DNA from: Nitrospinaceae bacterium
GTDB lineage: Bacteria > Nitrospinota > Nitrospinia > Nitrospinales > VA-1
Direction: 5' to 3'
Length of the DNA stretch: 30,364 nucleotides
NCBI GenBank assembly: GCA_029261675.1
Contig: JAJDBA010000273.1
Coordinates: 1 to 30,364 of the forward strand
Made by a program: the position numbers and the translations under genes. Under the pieces are notes generated by a model. That model was not told where the DNA came from, did not search any database, and was given only the letters and a program-made list of their open reading frames with translations. This document shows, in pieces, positions 15,102-22,840 of the stretch. Positions within the stretch are counted from its first letter, which is position 1. Every line of letters starts with the position of its first letter.

Positions 15102-16019
15102 CTATTTATGAGACTGGAGGAAGTTTTCCATATCAATTGGAAGGTTGGCGGAAAAAGAAAGCGAGGCACCTGAGACGGGGTGTTTCAGTTCGAGATGACT
15201 GGCGTGAAGGGCCTGCCTGTCCATTTTCAGCGTGCCTGAATTGGGGTTTTTGCCGCCATAAAGTTTGTCGCCTATAACCGGGTGATGAAGAGATGCCAAA
15301 TGAACTCTAATTTGATGGGTTCTGCCAGTTTCCGGCCGAAGCTTTACATAGGTCCAGTTTTTACAGCGTTGCAAGACTTCATAATGCGTGCAGGCTGGGC
15401 GGCTGTGGTTCCCTCCCGTACCCATTTTTTTACGTTGTGTTTTGTGTCTGCCAACAGGTGAATCGATTGAACCTGTATCATTTTTCACTTTGCCTTTTAC
15501 AAAGGCGAGATATTCTTTTTTTATTTCGCGGTCCTTAAATTTCATCGCGAGAATTTTATGCGCAGTTTCAGATTTTGCGATCAGCACCAATCCAGATGTT
15601 TCCTTATCTAGCCGATGTACAATTCCCGGTCGTTCTACTCCGCCAATTCCAGAAAGGTCATTGCAGTGGTGGAGCAGGGCATTGACGAGGGTTCCTGCAG
15701 AATGACCCGGTGCCGGGTGCACGACCATGCCTGCGGGCTTGTTTACGGCTAACATATGCTCGTCTTCAAAAATAATGTCTAAAGGAATGTTTTCAGAAGT
15801 GGCGTCTAGTATTTCCAGAGGGGGGAGTTGTAACTCAACTTTTTCTCCGAGTCGCATCTTATATCCTGCGGGGCGTGATTTTGCGTTCACCGTCACGCAG
15901 TTTTCATCTATCAGCTTTTTTAATCGTGAGCGGCTGATATCCTGCAGATTTTCAGATAGAAAAACATCGAGACGTTTTTTACTCGAAGATTCATCGACCT
16001 CAAACTCGTAGTTTTGCAT
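15102..16019 (-). CDS. rluD: 23S rRNA pseudouridine synthase RluD family
   Basis: The enzyme isomerises uridines in 23S rRNA helix 69 if it is a true RluD; RluC/RluA-type targets are possible. The 305-aa product has an N-terminal S4 RNA-binding domain (about 14-65, RLDVFLSENLQDISRSRLKKLI). The catalytic domain has the signature GIVHRLDKETSGLVL with catalytic Asp138, the strand AVNKPAGMVVHP (91-102), and the C-terminal RPETGRTHQIRVHLASLHHPVIGD motif. The ATG at 16019 has an AGGA ribosome site upstream. It ends just at the edge of the candidate origin and is downstream of the mog/moaB gene across 122 bp. Confidence 0.93.
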   Translation of the reverse strand: MQNYEFEVDESSSKKRLDVFLSENLQDISRSRLKKLIDENCVTVNAKSRPAGYKMRLGEKVELQLPPLEILDATSENIPLDIIFEDEHMLAVNKPAGMVVHPAPGHSAGTLVNALLHHCNDLSGIGGVERPGIVHRLDKETSGLVLIAKSETAHKILAMKFKDREIKKEYLAFVKGKVKNDTGSIDSPVGRHKTQRKKMGTGGNHSRPACTHYEVLQRCKNWTYVKLRPETGRTHQIRVHLASLHHPVIGDKLYGGKNPNSGTLKMDRQALHASHLELKHPVSGASLSFSANLPIDMENFLQSHK

Positions 16020-16141
16020 GATATTTTCCTGCTCTGTCCTCTAGTGGGGTAAGCAAATTAGCAAAACCTTAATTAGAGAAGCGTAACGATGATGGTTTGC
16101 CCTTAAAGGTTCTGACTTGCTGGCCCCACGCCGAGTGGTGG

Positions 16142-16654
16142 CTATTTTTCCAAAAGGCGGGGCATCAACTCTACAAGGTTGCAGGGCTTGTGCGTGCTAT
16201 CGAGTTGGTGGACAAGAATCTGATCCCATCCATCTTTGCATGCCCCTGTAGAACCTGGCAAGGCGAACAGAAAAGTACCGTTGGTTACACCGCCAGTACA
16301 ACGGGACTGTAATGTAGAAGTTTTGATGTTCTGGTAGCTCAGCATCCGAAACAATTCACCAAACCCAGGAATGGCTTTGTCATACAACTCTTCGAAGGCT
16401 TCTGGTGTTATGTCGCGACCCGTGACACCGGTTCCACCTGTGGCGATCACCACATCGACTTCGGGACTGGCGATCCACTTCTTTAACTGCTCTTGAAGCA
16501 AATCTTTTTCATCTTTGATAATCTTTTTCTCGGCCAGATGATGTCCAGCATCCTTGATCCGATCAACCAGCACTTGACCCGATTTGTCATCCGCTTCCGT
16601 TCTCGTGTCAGATACGGTTAACACTGCAATATTCACACATTTTTTTTCACTCAC
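16142..16654 (-). CDS. MogA/MoaB-family molybdopterin adenylyltransferase
   Basis: The 170-residue protein acts in molybdenum cofactor synthesis, adenylylating molybdopterin before metal insertion (Mog/MoaB family). Visible motifs are IAVLTVSDTR at the N-terminus, the nucleotide-binding VVIATGGTGVTGRDITPEA (about 69-87), PGFGELFR (about 96-103) and LPGSTGACKDGWDQIL. Length matches the short single-domain form. The start is a GTG at 16654 with AGGAG eight bases upstream. It suggests that the organism makes molybdoenzymes, for instance nitrate- or nitrite-handling enzymes, in keeping with the narK gene, but no other moa/moe gene is in the window. Distinguishing Mog from MoaB would need phylogeny. 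Confidence 0.9.
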   Translation of the reverse strand: MSEKKCVNIAVLTVSDTRTEADDKSGQVLVDRIKDAGHHLAEKKIIKDEKDLLQEQLKKWIASPEVDVVIATGGTGVTGRDITPEAFEELYDKAIPGFGELFRMLSYQNIKTSTLQSRCTGGVTNGTFLFALPGSTGACKDGWDQILVHQLDSTHKPCNLVELMPRLLEK

Positions 16655-16790
16655 AACCTGATCTCCTGTTCACAAAAAATACCCGCAGAATCCGTTTAAA
16701 AAGTACTCTGAATTTAGGTGGATTTAATAAGAATTTTGAAGTTAAATGTTTTCTTTGCCAAGTATAGCATAAGCCAAACAGGGAACAAGA

Positions 16791-17495
16791 ATGCCAACAG
16801 CAATCGTAACAGGCGGTGCCATCCGCATTGGAAAGGCCATGGCCCTGCATCTTGCAGAGAAAGGGTTTAACATAGCCCTGCATTATCACAAGTCAGAACC
16901 CTCTACAGTGATTGAAAAAATCAAATCGCAGGGCGTTCTTTGCCGAAGTTATTCTTGTGATTTTTCTAATCTCGAAGAAGCGGAACGATTCATTGAAAAA
17001 GTTCTTGCTGACTTCGATGATGTCGAGCTACTCATAAACTCTGCGGCAAACTTCATCCAGGAAAACTTGGAAGAAACTAAAAAGGAAACTCTGACCGATA
17101 CTCTGCAACTGAATTTGATGTCTCCCTACCTGTTGATGCGTGACTTCAAACGAAGCATCAATAAAGGAATGATCGTCAATATTCTCGATGAGCGAGTGCG
17201 TAAACATATTTCGACTTTCGGCGCCTATTCCGTTAGTAAAGTCGGACTAAAACATTTAACCGAACTGGCGGCAGTGGAATGGGGAGGAACCGTTCGTGTA
17301 AACGGCATTGCTCCGGGACTCATCCTGCCACCTCAAGGGGGGGCACCCGACTATCTTGAAAAAGCCGCTAAAAAAGTTCCCACTCGTACTCATGGGAAAA
17401 TTGAAAACCTCCTGCAAGCTCTCGACTATTTAATGGAAAATCAATTCGTTAATGGGGATACGTTATTTGTGGATGGAGGTGAATCCTTAAGATAG
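16791..17495 (+). CDS. Short-chain dehydrogenase of the pteridine reductase (PTR1/FolM) type
   Basis: A 234-residue NAD(P)H-dependent SDR. The cofactor loop is TGGAIRIGKA (7-16), where Arg12 suggests NADPH, followed by NSAA (83-86). The catalytic pair is Tyr146 and Lys150 (YSVSK). In place of the usual SDR serine, an aspartate (Asp133 in ILDERV) sits exactly 13 residues before the Tyr, as in pteridine reductase PTR1 and FolM. Reduction of a dihydropterin, dihydrofolate or dihydromonapterin is therefore the best guess. The protein ends with NGDTLFVDGGESLR, the classic SDR C-terminus. It is divergent from the mog/moaB gene, another pterin-related gene; a functional link is possible but unproven. 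Confidence 0.87.
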   Translation: MPTAIVTGGAIRIGKAMALHLAEKGFNIALHYHKSEPSTVIEKIKSQGVLCRSYSCDFSNLEEAERFIEKVLADFDDVELLINSAANFIQENLEETKKETLTDTLQLNLMSPYLLMRDFKRSINKGMIVNILDERVRKHISTFGAYSVSKVGLKHLTELAAVEWGGTVRVNGIAPGLILPPQGGAPDYLEKAAKKVPTRTHGKIENLLQALDYLMENQFVNGDTLFVDGGESLR

Positions 17496-17577
17496 GCGTG
17501 TGGCGGACAGCCTCCTTTCCAAAGGTTGCTAAATTTACCTCCAGGCGTAGCCCGGCTGTAAGGATTTTTTAGTTTCT

Positions 17578-17608
17578 TTGACAAAATAAAAGCTGGTACT
17601 CTTACTAA
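17578..17608 (+). promoter_or_regulatory. Possible promoter for the His/Met-rich protein gene
   Basis: A perfect TTGACA lies at 17578-17583. The best -10 matches nearby are poor (TACTAA at 17603-17608, 19-bp spacer), so the assignment is tentative. Confidence 0.3.
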
Positions 17609-17643
17609 CAAGTTGTTCCAAGAAATATAAAACGGAGATAAAA

Positions 17644-17991
17644 ATGAAAAAAGTTTTTACTGCGATTTCATTGATCGCAATGTTGATGTTGTTTGCTTCA
17701 TCCGCCATGGCTCATGATGGTGCGCATGACGAAGGAAAAGAGGGTCACGGTATGTATGAAGAAGGTAGCGGCGGATCAGCAATGGAAATGGATCGTAAAT
17801 CCCGTGCGATGGCTCATGAATATAAAGAAAAGCATGGCGGAGATCATTCCAAAGAATACTATGAAAAGAAGTACGGTAAGTATGAGCATGAAAAGGACCA
17901 CGCGAAAGAAGAAGGCAGTAGCATGAAAGACGAAGCCATGAAAATGAAAGAAATGGAACACAAACGCATGGACGAAGGCAGCAAAATGTAA
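17644..17991 (+). CDS. Secreted His/Met/Lys/Glu-rich small protein, unknown function
   Basis: A 115-residue precursor with a clear Sec signal peptide: KK at the N-terminus, a hydrophobic core at 7-19 and an AMA cleavage site before His24. The mature 92 residues have no Cys but about nine His and ten Met, many acidic residues, and repeated HE, KHGGDH and EHEKDH patterns. This composition suggests a disordered periplasmic metal-binding protein, for example for copper, nickel or zinc, but that is inference; no known family is recognised. A GGAG ribosome site precedes the ATG at 17644. A strong terminator follows at 18077-18112, so it is probably monocistronic and well expressed. Confidence 0.8.
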   Translation: MKKVFTAISLIAMLMLFASSAMAHDGAHDEGKEGHGMYEEGSGGSAMEMDRKSRAMAHEYKEKHGGDHSKEYYEKKYGKYEHEKDHAKEEGSSMKDEAMKMKEMEHKRMDEGSKM

Positions 17992-18076
17992 CTCGCCCCG
18001 CGAGTTGGGGATAGGTCGGTGCCTTTATGGCGAAACATAGCCTATGAGCTTCTAGAAAAATTAATTGTGAAAATAT

Positions 18077-18112
18077 AAACCCTCTCCTGCTTTAGGAGGG
18101 GGTTTATTTATT
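18077..18112 (+). terminator. Rho-independent terminator after the His/Met-rich protein gene
   Basis: A 12-bp stem (AAACCCTCTCCT paired with AGGAGGGGGTTT, one G-T wobble) with a five-base loop GCTTT, followed by a T-rich TTTATTTATT run. It lies 86 bp after the stop codon. Its A-rich 5' side could also serve in reverse, but no leftward gene ends here. Confidence 0.7.
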
Positions 18113-18171
18113 GTCTCTAGTTTGTCATGCTAAATCTAATTCAAATGATTAATTAAATGGCAGCTTCCTTT

Positions 18172-18180
18172 TGCTATAAT
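18172..18180 (+). promoter_or_regulatory. Extended -10 promoter for the TPR lipoprotein gene
   Basis: TGC followed by a perfect TATAAT (18175-18180). The predicted start is near 18187, giving a 44-nt leader to the ATG at 18231. The -35 region is AT-rich but poor. Confidence 0.55.
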
Positions 18181-18230
18181 TTCCCAACAAAATAGTGTGT
18201 ATCTTTAAACTAGGTCTAAAAAGGTTTTGT

Positions 18231-19349
18231 ATGAAAATTAAATTCTCATATGTCTCTATTTATGTCGTTTATATATTGCTTTCTGGTTGTGCAGCGGTAG
18301 GAGTTCCCTCGACCAGTGATCCTATGGAAAAATTGCAAAATGCTCATGATTTGTTTGATCGACAGGGACGATCTCTTCCAGCTGAGCGGTTAATTCGTGA
18401 GGCTATAGAAATTTGCCACGAAACAAATAATTCGGAATGTTTGGGGGCAGCTTATTATGAATATAGTTTGTTTTTTAAATCCCCATCGACCCAAAAGGAG
18501 TTTTACAGAAAAAATGGTTTTATGGATAAAACCGTTACTTATGAAAATAGATCGGTAAAGTCCGAAGAATATTTCCAAAAGGCGGTATCTCTGAATCCAG
18601 AGTATTACACGACTCGAGGGATCGCCTATTTAAATGCAGGGCAGGACGATTTGGCGTTGGCAGATTTTGACAAGGCCATTGCTGTAGCCCCAGGTAATAA
18701 ATGGCCTTATGTGAATCGAGGAGTGATTTATCATGAAAGAGGCGAATATGACCAAGCAATTGCTAGCTATGATAAAGCTATTTCTCTGAAAGAAGATTTT
18801 GCAAAAGCCTATAGTAATCGAGGGAATTCTTTTCAGGCTAAAGGTCAATTTGATAACGCCCTTGCTGATTTCGGGAAAGCCATTTCGATTGATAATACTG
18901 ATTTCAGAACTTTCCAAAATAGAGGTCTTACTTTTTTCATTCTGAATGACTTTGAAAAAGCTGAGAAGGATTTTTTGCAGGCTTCGAATTTAAATCCCAA
19001 CAAAACCTACCCGTTAATTTGGCTTTATTTGAGTGAGAGGCGTCGAGGGAAGGAGGATAAGGGGAAATTGATATCTTTATCGAATCAAGATTTACAAGAA
19101 TGGCCTGGACCTATAGCATCATTATACATGGGGCAATCAACAATCGAAGAAGTCATGGAGGAAACAAAATCTTCGGATCAAAAATGGGAATTAAATAAAA
19201 AATGTATGGCGTTTTTTCATGTTGGGCAATATCACTTGTTGATGGGAAATAAAGCTCAAGCTGTATTTATGTTTCGCAAAGCAAGTAGCATAGGGAAAAG
19301 TGTGTTTGAACACCGCATAGCAAAAGAAGAGCTAAAGCGTTTAGAATGA
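18231..19349 (+). CDS. NlpI-like TPR lipoprotein
   Basis: A 372-residue lipoprotein precursor: signal hydrophobic stretch about 5-17 and lipobox LSGC with the lipidated Cys20. About four tetratricopeptide repeats span roughly 120-260 (units with AYLNAGQDDLALADFDKAI, YHERGEYDQAIASYDKAI and SFQAKGQFDNALADFGKAI). The C-terminal part (WLYLSERRRG, then LYMGQSTIEEV, FFHVGQYHLLMGNKAQA and FEHRIAKEELKRL) follows the pattern of E. coli NlpI, an outer-membrane adaptor for peptidoglycan hydrolases and their protease Prc. The ATG at 18231 is preferred, with AAGG upstream and an immediate signal peptide. A GTG at 18195 would add 12 residues and spoil the signal peptide. It converges on queC. Confidence 0.85.
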   Translation: MKIKFSYVSIYVVYILLSGCAAVGVPSTSDPMEKLQNAHDLFDRQGRSLPAERLIREAIEICHETNNSECLGAAYYEYSLFFKSPSTQKEFYRKNGFMDKTVTYENRSVKSEEYFQKAVSLNPEYYTTRGIAYLNAGQDDLALADFDKAIAVAPGNKWPYVNRGVIYHERGEYDQAIASYDKAISLKEDFAKAYSNRGNSFQAKGQFDNALADFGKAISIDNTDFRTFQNRGLTFFILNDFEKAEKDFLQASNLNPNKTYPLIWLYLSERRRGKEDKGKLISLSNQDLQEWPGPIASLYMGQSTIEEVMEETKSSDQKWELNKKCMAFFHVGQYHLLMGNKAQAVFMFRKASSIGKSVFEHRIAKEELKRLE

Positions 19350-19384
19350 AAGCTATGAGATAGTAAGAATGATCCCTAATTTAT

Positions 19385-20074
19385 TTAAGCTTTATATTCA
19401 ATCTGGTCTTCGAATCCTGCGTCGTTAAAGCCCTTCAGGCGCAAAAGGCAGCTGTCGCAACTGCCGCAGGAGGCACCGTCTTCTGCGGGATTATAACAAC
19501 TATGCGTCAGAGAATAATCCACGCCTAATTCTAACCCTTTAAGTATGATCTCGGCTTTTGTAAGTTGGATTAGTGGTGTATGTATTTTTAATTTTTCTTT
19601 TCCTTCCACTCCGGCTTTGGTGGCGAGGTTGGCCAGGGTTTCAAATGCGGCGATGAATTCGGGACGGCAATCGGGATAACCGCTATAGTCCACGGCATTG
19701 ACTCCCAAAAAAATATTCTGCGCTTTTTTTACTTCTGCGTATGCAAGACAAAATGAAAGAAAAATAGTATTGCGAGCGGGAACGTAGGTGATGGGAATTT
19801 CTGCGCTCATTTCTTTTTCATCGCGATGCGTGGGAACGTCGATGGAATCGGTCAGTGCCGATCCGCCAAATTGTCGCAGATCAATGGTCATTATTTGATG
19901 ATCGATAACGCCAAATTTTTGAGAAATTTCTCTAGCTCGTTCGAGCTCTACCTTATGCCTTTGTCCGTAATCGAAACTGAGGGCATAGACGTCAAATCCT
20001 TCTTTTTGTGCTACTGCCAGGGTGGTGGTGGAATCCAATCCACCACTTAAGAGCACTACCGCTTTGTTTTTCAT
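19385..20074 (-). CDS. queC: 7-cyano-7-deazaguanine synthase QueC
   Basis: QueC uses ATP and ammonia to convert 7-carboxy-7-deazaguanine, made by QueE, into preQ0. The 229-residue protein has the N-type ATP-pyrophosphatase loop LLSGGLDSTT (9-18) and FDYGQRH (34-40). The C-terminal zinc site is C193, C203, C206 and C209 (SCYN...SCGSCDSC). The family motifs PARNTIFLS and GVNAVDYSGYPDCRPEF are present. It is divergent from ffh, and a TATAAT on the minus strand at 20134-20139 may be its -10. I see no clear preQ1 riboswitch in the 53-nt leader. Confidence 0.97.
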   Translation of the reverse strand: MKNKAVVLLSGGLDSTTTLAVAQKEGFDVYALSFDYGQRHKVELERAREISQKFGVIDHQIMTIDLRQFGGSALTDSIDVPTHRDEKEMSAEIPITYVPARNTIFLSFCLAYAEVKKAQNIFLGVNAVDYSGYPDCRPEFIAAFETLANLATKAGVEGKEKLKIHTPLIQLTKAEIILKGLELGVDYSLTHSCYNPAEDGASCGSCDSCLLRLKGFNDAGFEDQIEYKA

Positions 20075-20114
20075 AGGTTAAGGGGTTTTGGAGTCGGTAA
20101 TTGGATTTTAAAGA

Positions 20115-20143
20115 TTGCCAGCATCGGGGGGTTATTATATACT
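20115..20143 (+). promoter_or_regulatory. Promoter for ffh
   Basis: TTGCCA at 20115-20120 and TATACT at 20138-20143 are separated by exactly 17 bp. The expected start is near 20150, 55 nt before the ffh ATG. The -10 overlaps a minus-strand TATAAT facing queC. Confidence 0.6.
20134..20139 (-). promoter_or_regulatory. Candidate -10 element for queC
   Basis: The minus strand reads TATAAT here, sharing two base pairs with the ffh -10. No good -35 is seen at 16-18 bp. If used, the queC leader would be about 53 nt. Confidence 0.4.
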
Positions 20144-20204
20144 AACTTATTTACAATAAAGACAAATATTCCCCTGAAATTTTAAGGGTTTAAGCAGATT
20201 TTTC

Positions 20205-21548
20205 ATGTTTGAAAATTTATCGGATCGCCTCGAGCGAATCTACAAAAAATTAAAAGGCCGTGGCATATTAAAAGAGGCGGATGTCGATGAAGCGTTGCGC
20301 GAAATTCGTGTTGCGTTGATCGAAGCCGATGTCAGTCTGCCGGTGATAAAAGATTTTCTTGCCCCGGTGCGTGAAAAAGCCGTAGGTCAAGAGGTATTGA
20401 AAAGTCTGACCCCCGGTCACCAGATGGTTAAGATTGTTAATGATGAATTAACTCTTTTAATTGGTGATGCTTTTACGGATATTCAGTTTGCTGCGAAGCC
20501 GCCGACTATAATTTTGATGGCCGGATTGCAAGGGTCGGGTAAAACCACTACCGTTGGTAAGCTGGCAAAACGGTTTAAGGAAAAGGGTAAAAACTGTCTT
20601 TTGGTTCCTGCCGATGTTTATCGTCCGGCGGCTATTGAACAGTTGCATGTTCTGGGGCGTGACCTTGGTGTTGCGGTCTATGACGGAGGGGATGAAAAAG
20701 ACCCGATTGCTATTTGTAAAAAAGCGTTGGATGAAGCGATCAACAAGATGAGTCAGGTGGTTATCATCGATACTGCGGGTCGTCAGCAGGTTGATGATGA
20801 TTTGATGGACGAGTTGAAACGCATTAAGGAAACGGTGCAACCACACGAAGTGTTGTTTGTCGCCGATGCAATGATGGGCCAGCAGGCCGCAGAAATCGCA
20901 AAAACGTTTAACGATGCCGTTGGCATCGATGGCGTGGTTTTGACAAAAATGGATGGTGATGCCCGAGGTGGTGCCGCGCTTTCTACTAAGTCCATTACGG
21001 GTAAGCCCATTCGTTTTGTAGGTATGGGAGAAAAGCTGGATGCTATCGAACCGTTTCATCCAGATCGGATTGTTTCCCGCATCCTCGGTATGGGCGATGT
21101 CATGTCGCTGGTCGAAAAGGCGGAAGAGAATTTTGAAAAGGAAGAGCAGGAGGAGTTACAAAAAAAGTTTAAGGCCAACTCCTTTACTCTTGAAGATTTT
21201 CGCGACCAGTTAAAGCAAGTCCAGAAGATGGGGTCCATGGAACAATTGATGGGCATGATACCCGGTGCTGGAAAATTGAAAGGGCTCAAGGTAGACAACA
21301 AGGCTTTTGTGCAGATCGAAGCGATCATCAACTCAATGACGCCGAGAGAAAGGGCCAAACATAATATTATCAACGCGAGCCGCAAACGCAGAATTGCTCA
21401 GGGCAGCGGAACGCGGGTGAATGATATTAATAAATTGTTAAAACAGTTTGCGCAGATGCAAAAGATGATGAAAAAAGTTTCACGAGGCGGCGGTCTAAAC
21501 TTTGGCAGCCTCATGGGTGGCGGTGGCGGCGGTTTCATGGGTCGCTAG
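20205..21548 (+). CDS. ffh: Signal recognition particle protein Ffh (SRP54)
   Basis: Ffh binds signal sequences and 4.5S RNA and targets ribosomes to FtsY at the membrane. The 447-aa product has the N domain (1-85), the GTPase P-loop GLQGSGKTTT (107-116), DTAGR (189-193) and TKMDGDARGGAALS. The methionine-rich M domain (about 325-435) includes the RNA-binding helix segment NASRKRRIAQGSGTRVNDIN. A glycine-rich tail ends the protein. It opens the ffh-rpsP-khpA-rimM-trmD block. No strong Shine-Dalgarno lies next to the ATG; the nearest AAGGG is about 16 bases away. The SRP RNA gene was not seen in the window. Confidence 0.98.
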   Translation: MFENLSDRLERIYKKLKGRGILKEADVDEALREIRVALIEADVSLPVIKDFLAPVREKAVGQEVLKSLTPGHQMVKIVNDELTLLIGDAFTDIQFAAKPPTIILMAGLQGSGKTTTVGKLAKRFKEKGKNCLLVPADVYRPAAIEQLHVLGRDLGVAVYDGGDEKDPIAICKKALDEAINKMSQVVIIDTAGRQQVDDDLMDELKRIKETVQPHEVLFVADAMMGQQAAEIAKTFNDAVGIDGVVLTKMDGDARGGAALSTKSITGKPIRFVGMGEKLDAIEPFHPDRIVSRILGMGDVMSLVEKAEENFEKEEQEELQKKFKANSFTLEDFRDQLKQVQKMGSMEQLMGMIPGAGKLKGLKVDNKAFVQIEAIINSMTPRERAKHNIINASRKRRIAQGSGTRVNDINKLLKQFAQMQKMMKKVSRGGGLNFGSLMGGGGGGFMGR

Positions 21549-21573
21549 CTAAGAAATAATTTTTTTTACAGGA

Positions 21574-21596
21574 GTCTTCCTCTATTCAGAGGAGAC
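21574..21596 (+). repeat. Hairpin in the ffh-rpsP spacer
   Basis: GTCTTCCTCT and AGAGGAGAC pair around an ATTC loop with one bulged T, just upstream of the rpsP ribosome site. No T-run follows, so it is more likely an mRNA processing or stability element than a terminator. Confidence 0.4.
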
Positions 21597-21619
21597 CGAT
21601 TTTCACGAAGGAGAAAACA

Positions 21620-21862
21620 TTGGTAGTAATTAGATTGACTCGACGAGGAGCAAAAAAGAAACCCTTTTACCGAATTGTGGCAGCAGATTCCAGAATGCCA
21701 AGAGACGGTCGGTTTCTCGAAATTCTGGGAACATATGATCCTATGATGGAAGAGAATGGCTGTAAGGTGGATGCAGAGAAAGCTATGGCATGGATTAAGA
21801 AGGGTGCGAAGCCTAGTAAAACAGTTGGTTCTCTACTCAAAAAGGCCGGGGTCGGCGCTTAG
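21620..21862 (+). CDS. rpsP: 30S ribosomal protein bS16
   Basis: bS16 is a small-subunit assembly protein. The 80-residue product has the family core: VIRLTRRGAKKKPFYRIV, then ADSRMPRDGRFLEILGTYDP and a C-terminal KKGAKPSKTVGSLLKKAG. The start is a TTG at 21620, fixed by an AAGGAG ribosome site at 21608-21613 with 6-bp spacing; no in-frame ATG or GTG is suitably placed. It follows ffh by 71 bp and precedes khpA after an unusually long 241-bp gap. Confidence 0.96.
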   Translation: MVVIRLTRRGAKKKPFYRIVAADSRMPRDGRFLEILGTYDPMMEENGCKVDAEKAMAWIKKGAKPSKTVGSLLKKAGVGA

Positions 21863-22103
21863 TGTTGACATCACTTCGTCAGATTTAAATAGTAATACAT
21901 AAGGCTAATTCATAGGTTTGAATTCATGTTGTTTTGGTAGTTCTTCTTTACCTTTGTTCAAATTTCGGGACTAATAAAGGTAGGACAAGTTCTATTTCTC
22001 TTATTGTACAAAACCGCAATTCGCAGAAGCGAATAATTAGTTTTGGTTCGTAAGGCACCTCACATACGAGGAGGTTGTTTTTCTGCGAGCAAAGGAGAGT
22101 GAC
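21863..22103 (+). other. 241-bp rpsP-khpA spacer with hairpins and a possible internal promoter
   Basis: The spacer holds a TTGACA at 21865-21870, without a good -10 at the usual distance, and a hairpin ATTCGC-AGAA-GCGAAT at 22019-22034. A second weak stem at about 22056-22074 (ACCTC with GAGGT) is followed by a short T-run just upstream of the khpA ribosome site. It could be a leader or attenuator controlling the downstream half of the operon. No ORF or known riboswitch is recognised. Confidence 0.3.
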
Positions 22104-22334
22104 ATGAAAGAGCTCATATTGATGATAGCGCAGTCGCTGGTAGATAGGCCTGATGAAGTGGTTGTTACAGAAGTGAAAGGTGACAAGACAACGGTTCTGG
22201 AGTTGAAAGTTGCCAAAGAAGACCTTGGTAAAGTGATTGGAAAGCAGGGAAAAACAGCCCACGCCATCCGCACTATTTTGAACGCAACGGCGACCAAGTT
22301 GAAACAACGGGCTGTGCTCGAAATTCTTGAATAA
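22104..22334 (+). CDS. khpA: KH-domain RNA-binding protein KhpA (YlqC)
   Basis: A 76-residue single KH domain with the GxxG loop in GKVIGKQGKTAHAIRT. KhpA partners with KhpB in Gram-positives to bind many small RNAs and affect cell division; in other phyla its role is less clear. The position between rpsP and rimM is the conserved genomic context. An AAAGGAG ribosome site lies 6 bp before the ATG. Its stop is 2 bp before the rimM start, indicating coupling. Confidence 0.95.
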   Translation: MKELILMIAQSLVDRPDEVVVTEVKGDKTTVLELKVAKEDLGKVIGKQGKTAHAIRTILNATATKLKQRAVLEILE

Positions 22335-22336
22335 AT

Positions 22337-22840
22337 ATGGACTGGATTCCGGTAGGCAGAGTAACCCGCACTCATGGATTGAAAGGGGAGTTGAAATTTT
22401 TCCCTGCTGATAAGGATGATCTTGCTGTACAAGGCGATCAGCAGATTCGTTTAGGTGAGACGACATTCAAGATTGAGTCGGTTCGTGGTGCCAAGTCTCC
22501 TTTTATTGTTAAGTTCAAGGGTATCGACAGCATCGAAGCTGCGCAAAGCTTGTCAGGTCAGGAAGTTCTTGTTGCCCGAGAAGATTTTGAGGCGTTGCCC
22601 GAGGGCGAGTATTACCGCTTCGAAATTGAAGGGCTAAAAGCATTTGACGATACCGGAAAATATTACGGTGTTATAGAAGACATCATCGAGACCGGAAGTA
22701 ACGATGTCTATGTGGTACGTGGGGATGGTAAAGAATGGTTGGTTCCTATGATTGATTCGATAGTGCAAAGCATCGATCTAGAACAAGGTAAACTTATATT
22801 TCATTGTGTTGAGGGTTTGTTTGAGGACACTCCGGTTTGA
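22337..22840 (+). CDS. rimM: Ribosome maturation factor RimM
   Basis: RimM binds uS19 and helps mature the 30S head. The 167-residue protein has the N-terminal barrel starting IPVGRVTRTHGLKGELKFFP and the PRC-barrel C-terminal half (EYYRFEIEGLKAFDDTG, then VRGDGKEWLVPMIDSIVQSIDLEQ). It starts 2 bp after khpA, and its end overlaps the trmD start. Confidence 0.96.
   Translation: MDWIPVGRVTRTHGLKGELKFFPADKDDLAVQGDQQIRLGETTFKIESVRGAKSPFIVKFKGIDSIEAAQSLSGQEVLVAREDFEALPEGEYYRFEIEGLKAFDDTGKYYGVIEDIIETGSNDVYVVRGDGKEWLVPMIDSIVQSIDLEQGKLIFHCVEGLFEDTPV

Noticed and set aside
18195..18230. Upstream GTG start for the TPR lipoprotein
   Set aside because: It would place charged residues ahead of the signal peptide; the ATG at 18231 has a ribosome site and an immediate lipoprotein signal.
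20075..20127. Possible preQ1 riboswitch in the queC leader
   Set aside because: The short leader lacks the expected stem, pyrimidine loop and A-rich tail of the preQ1-I class, and no other class is apparent.
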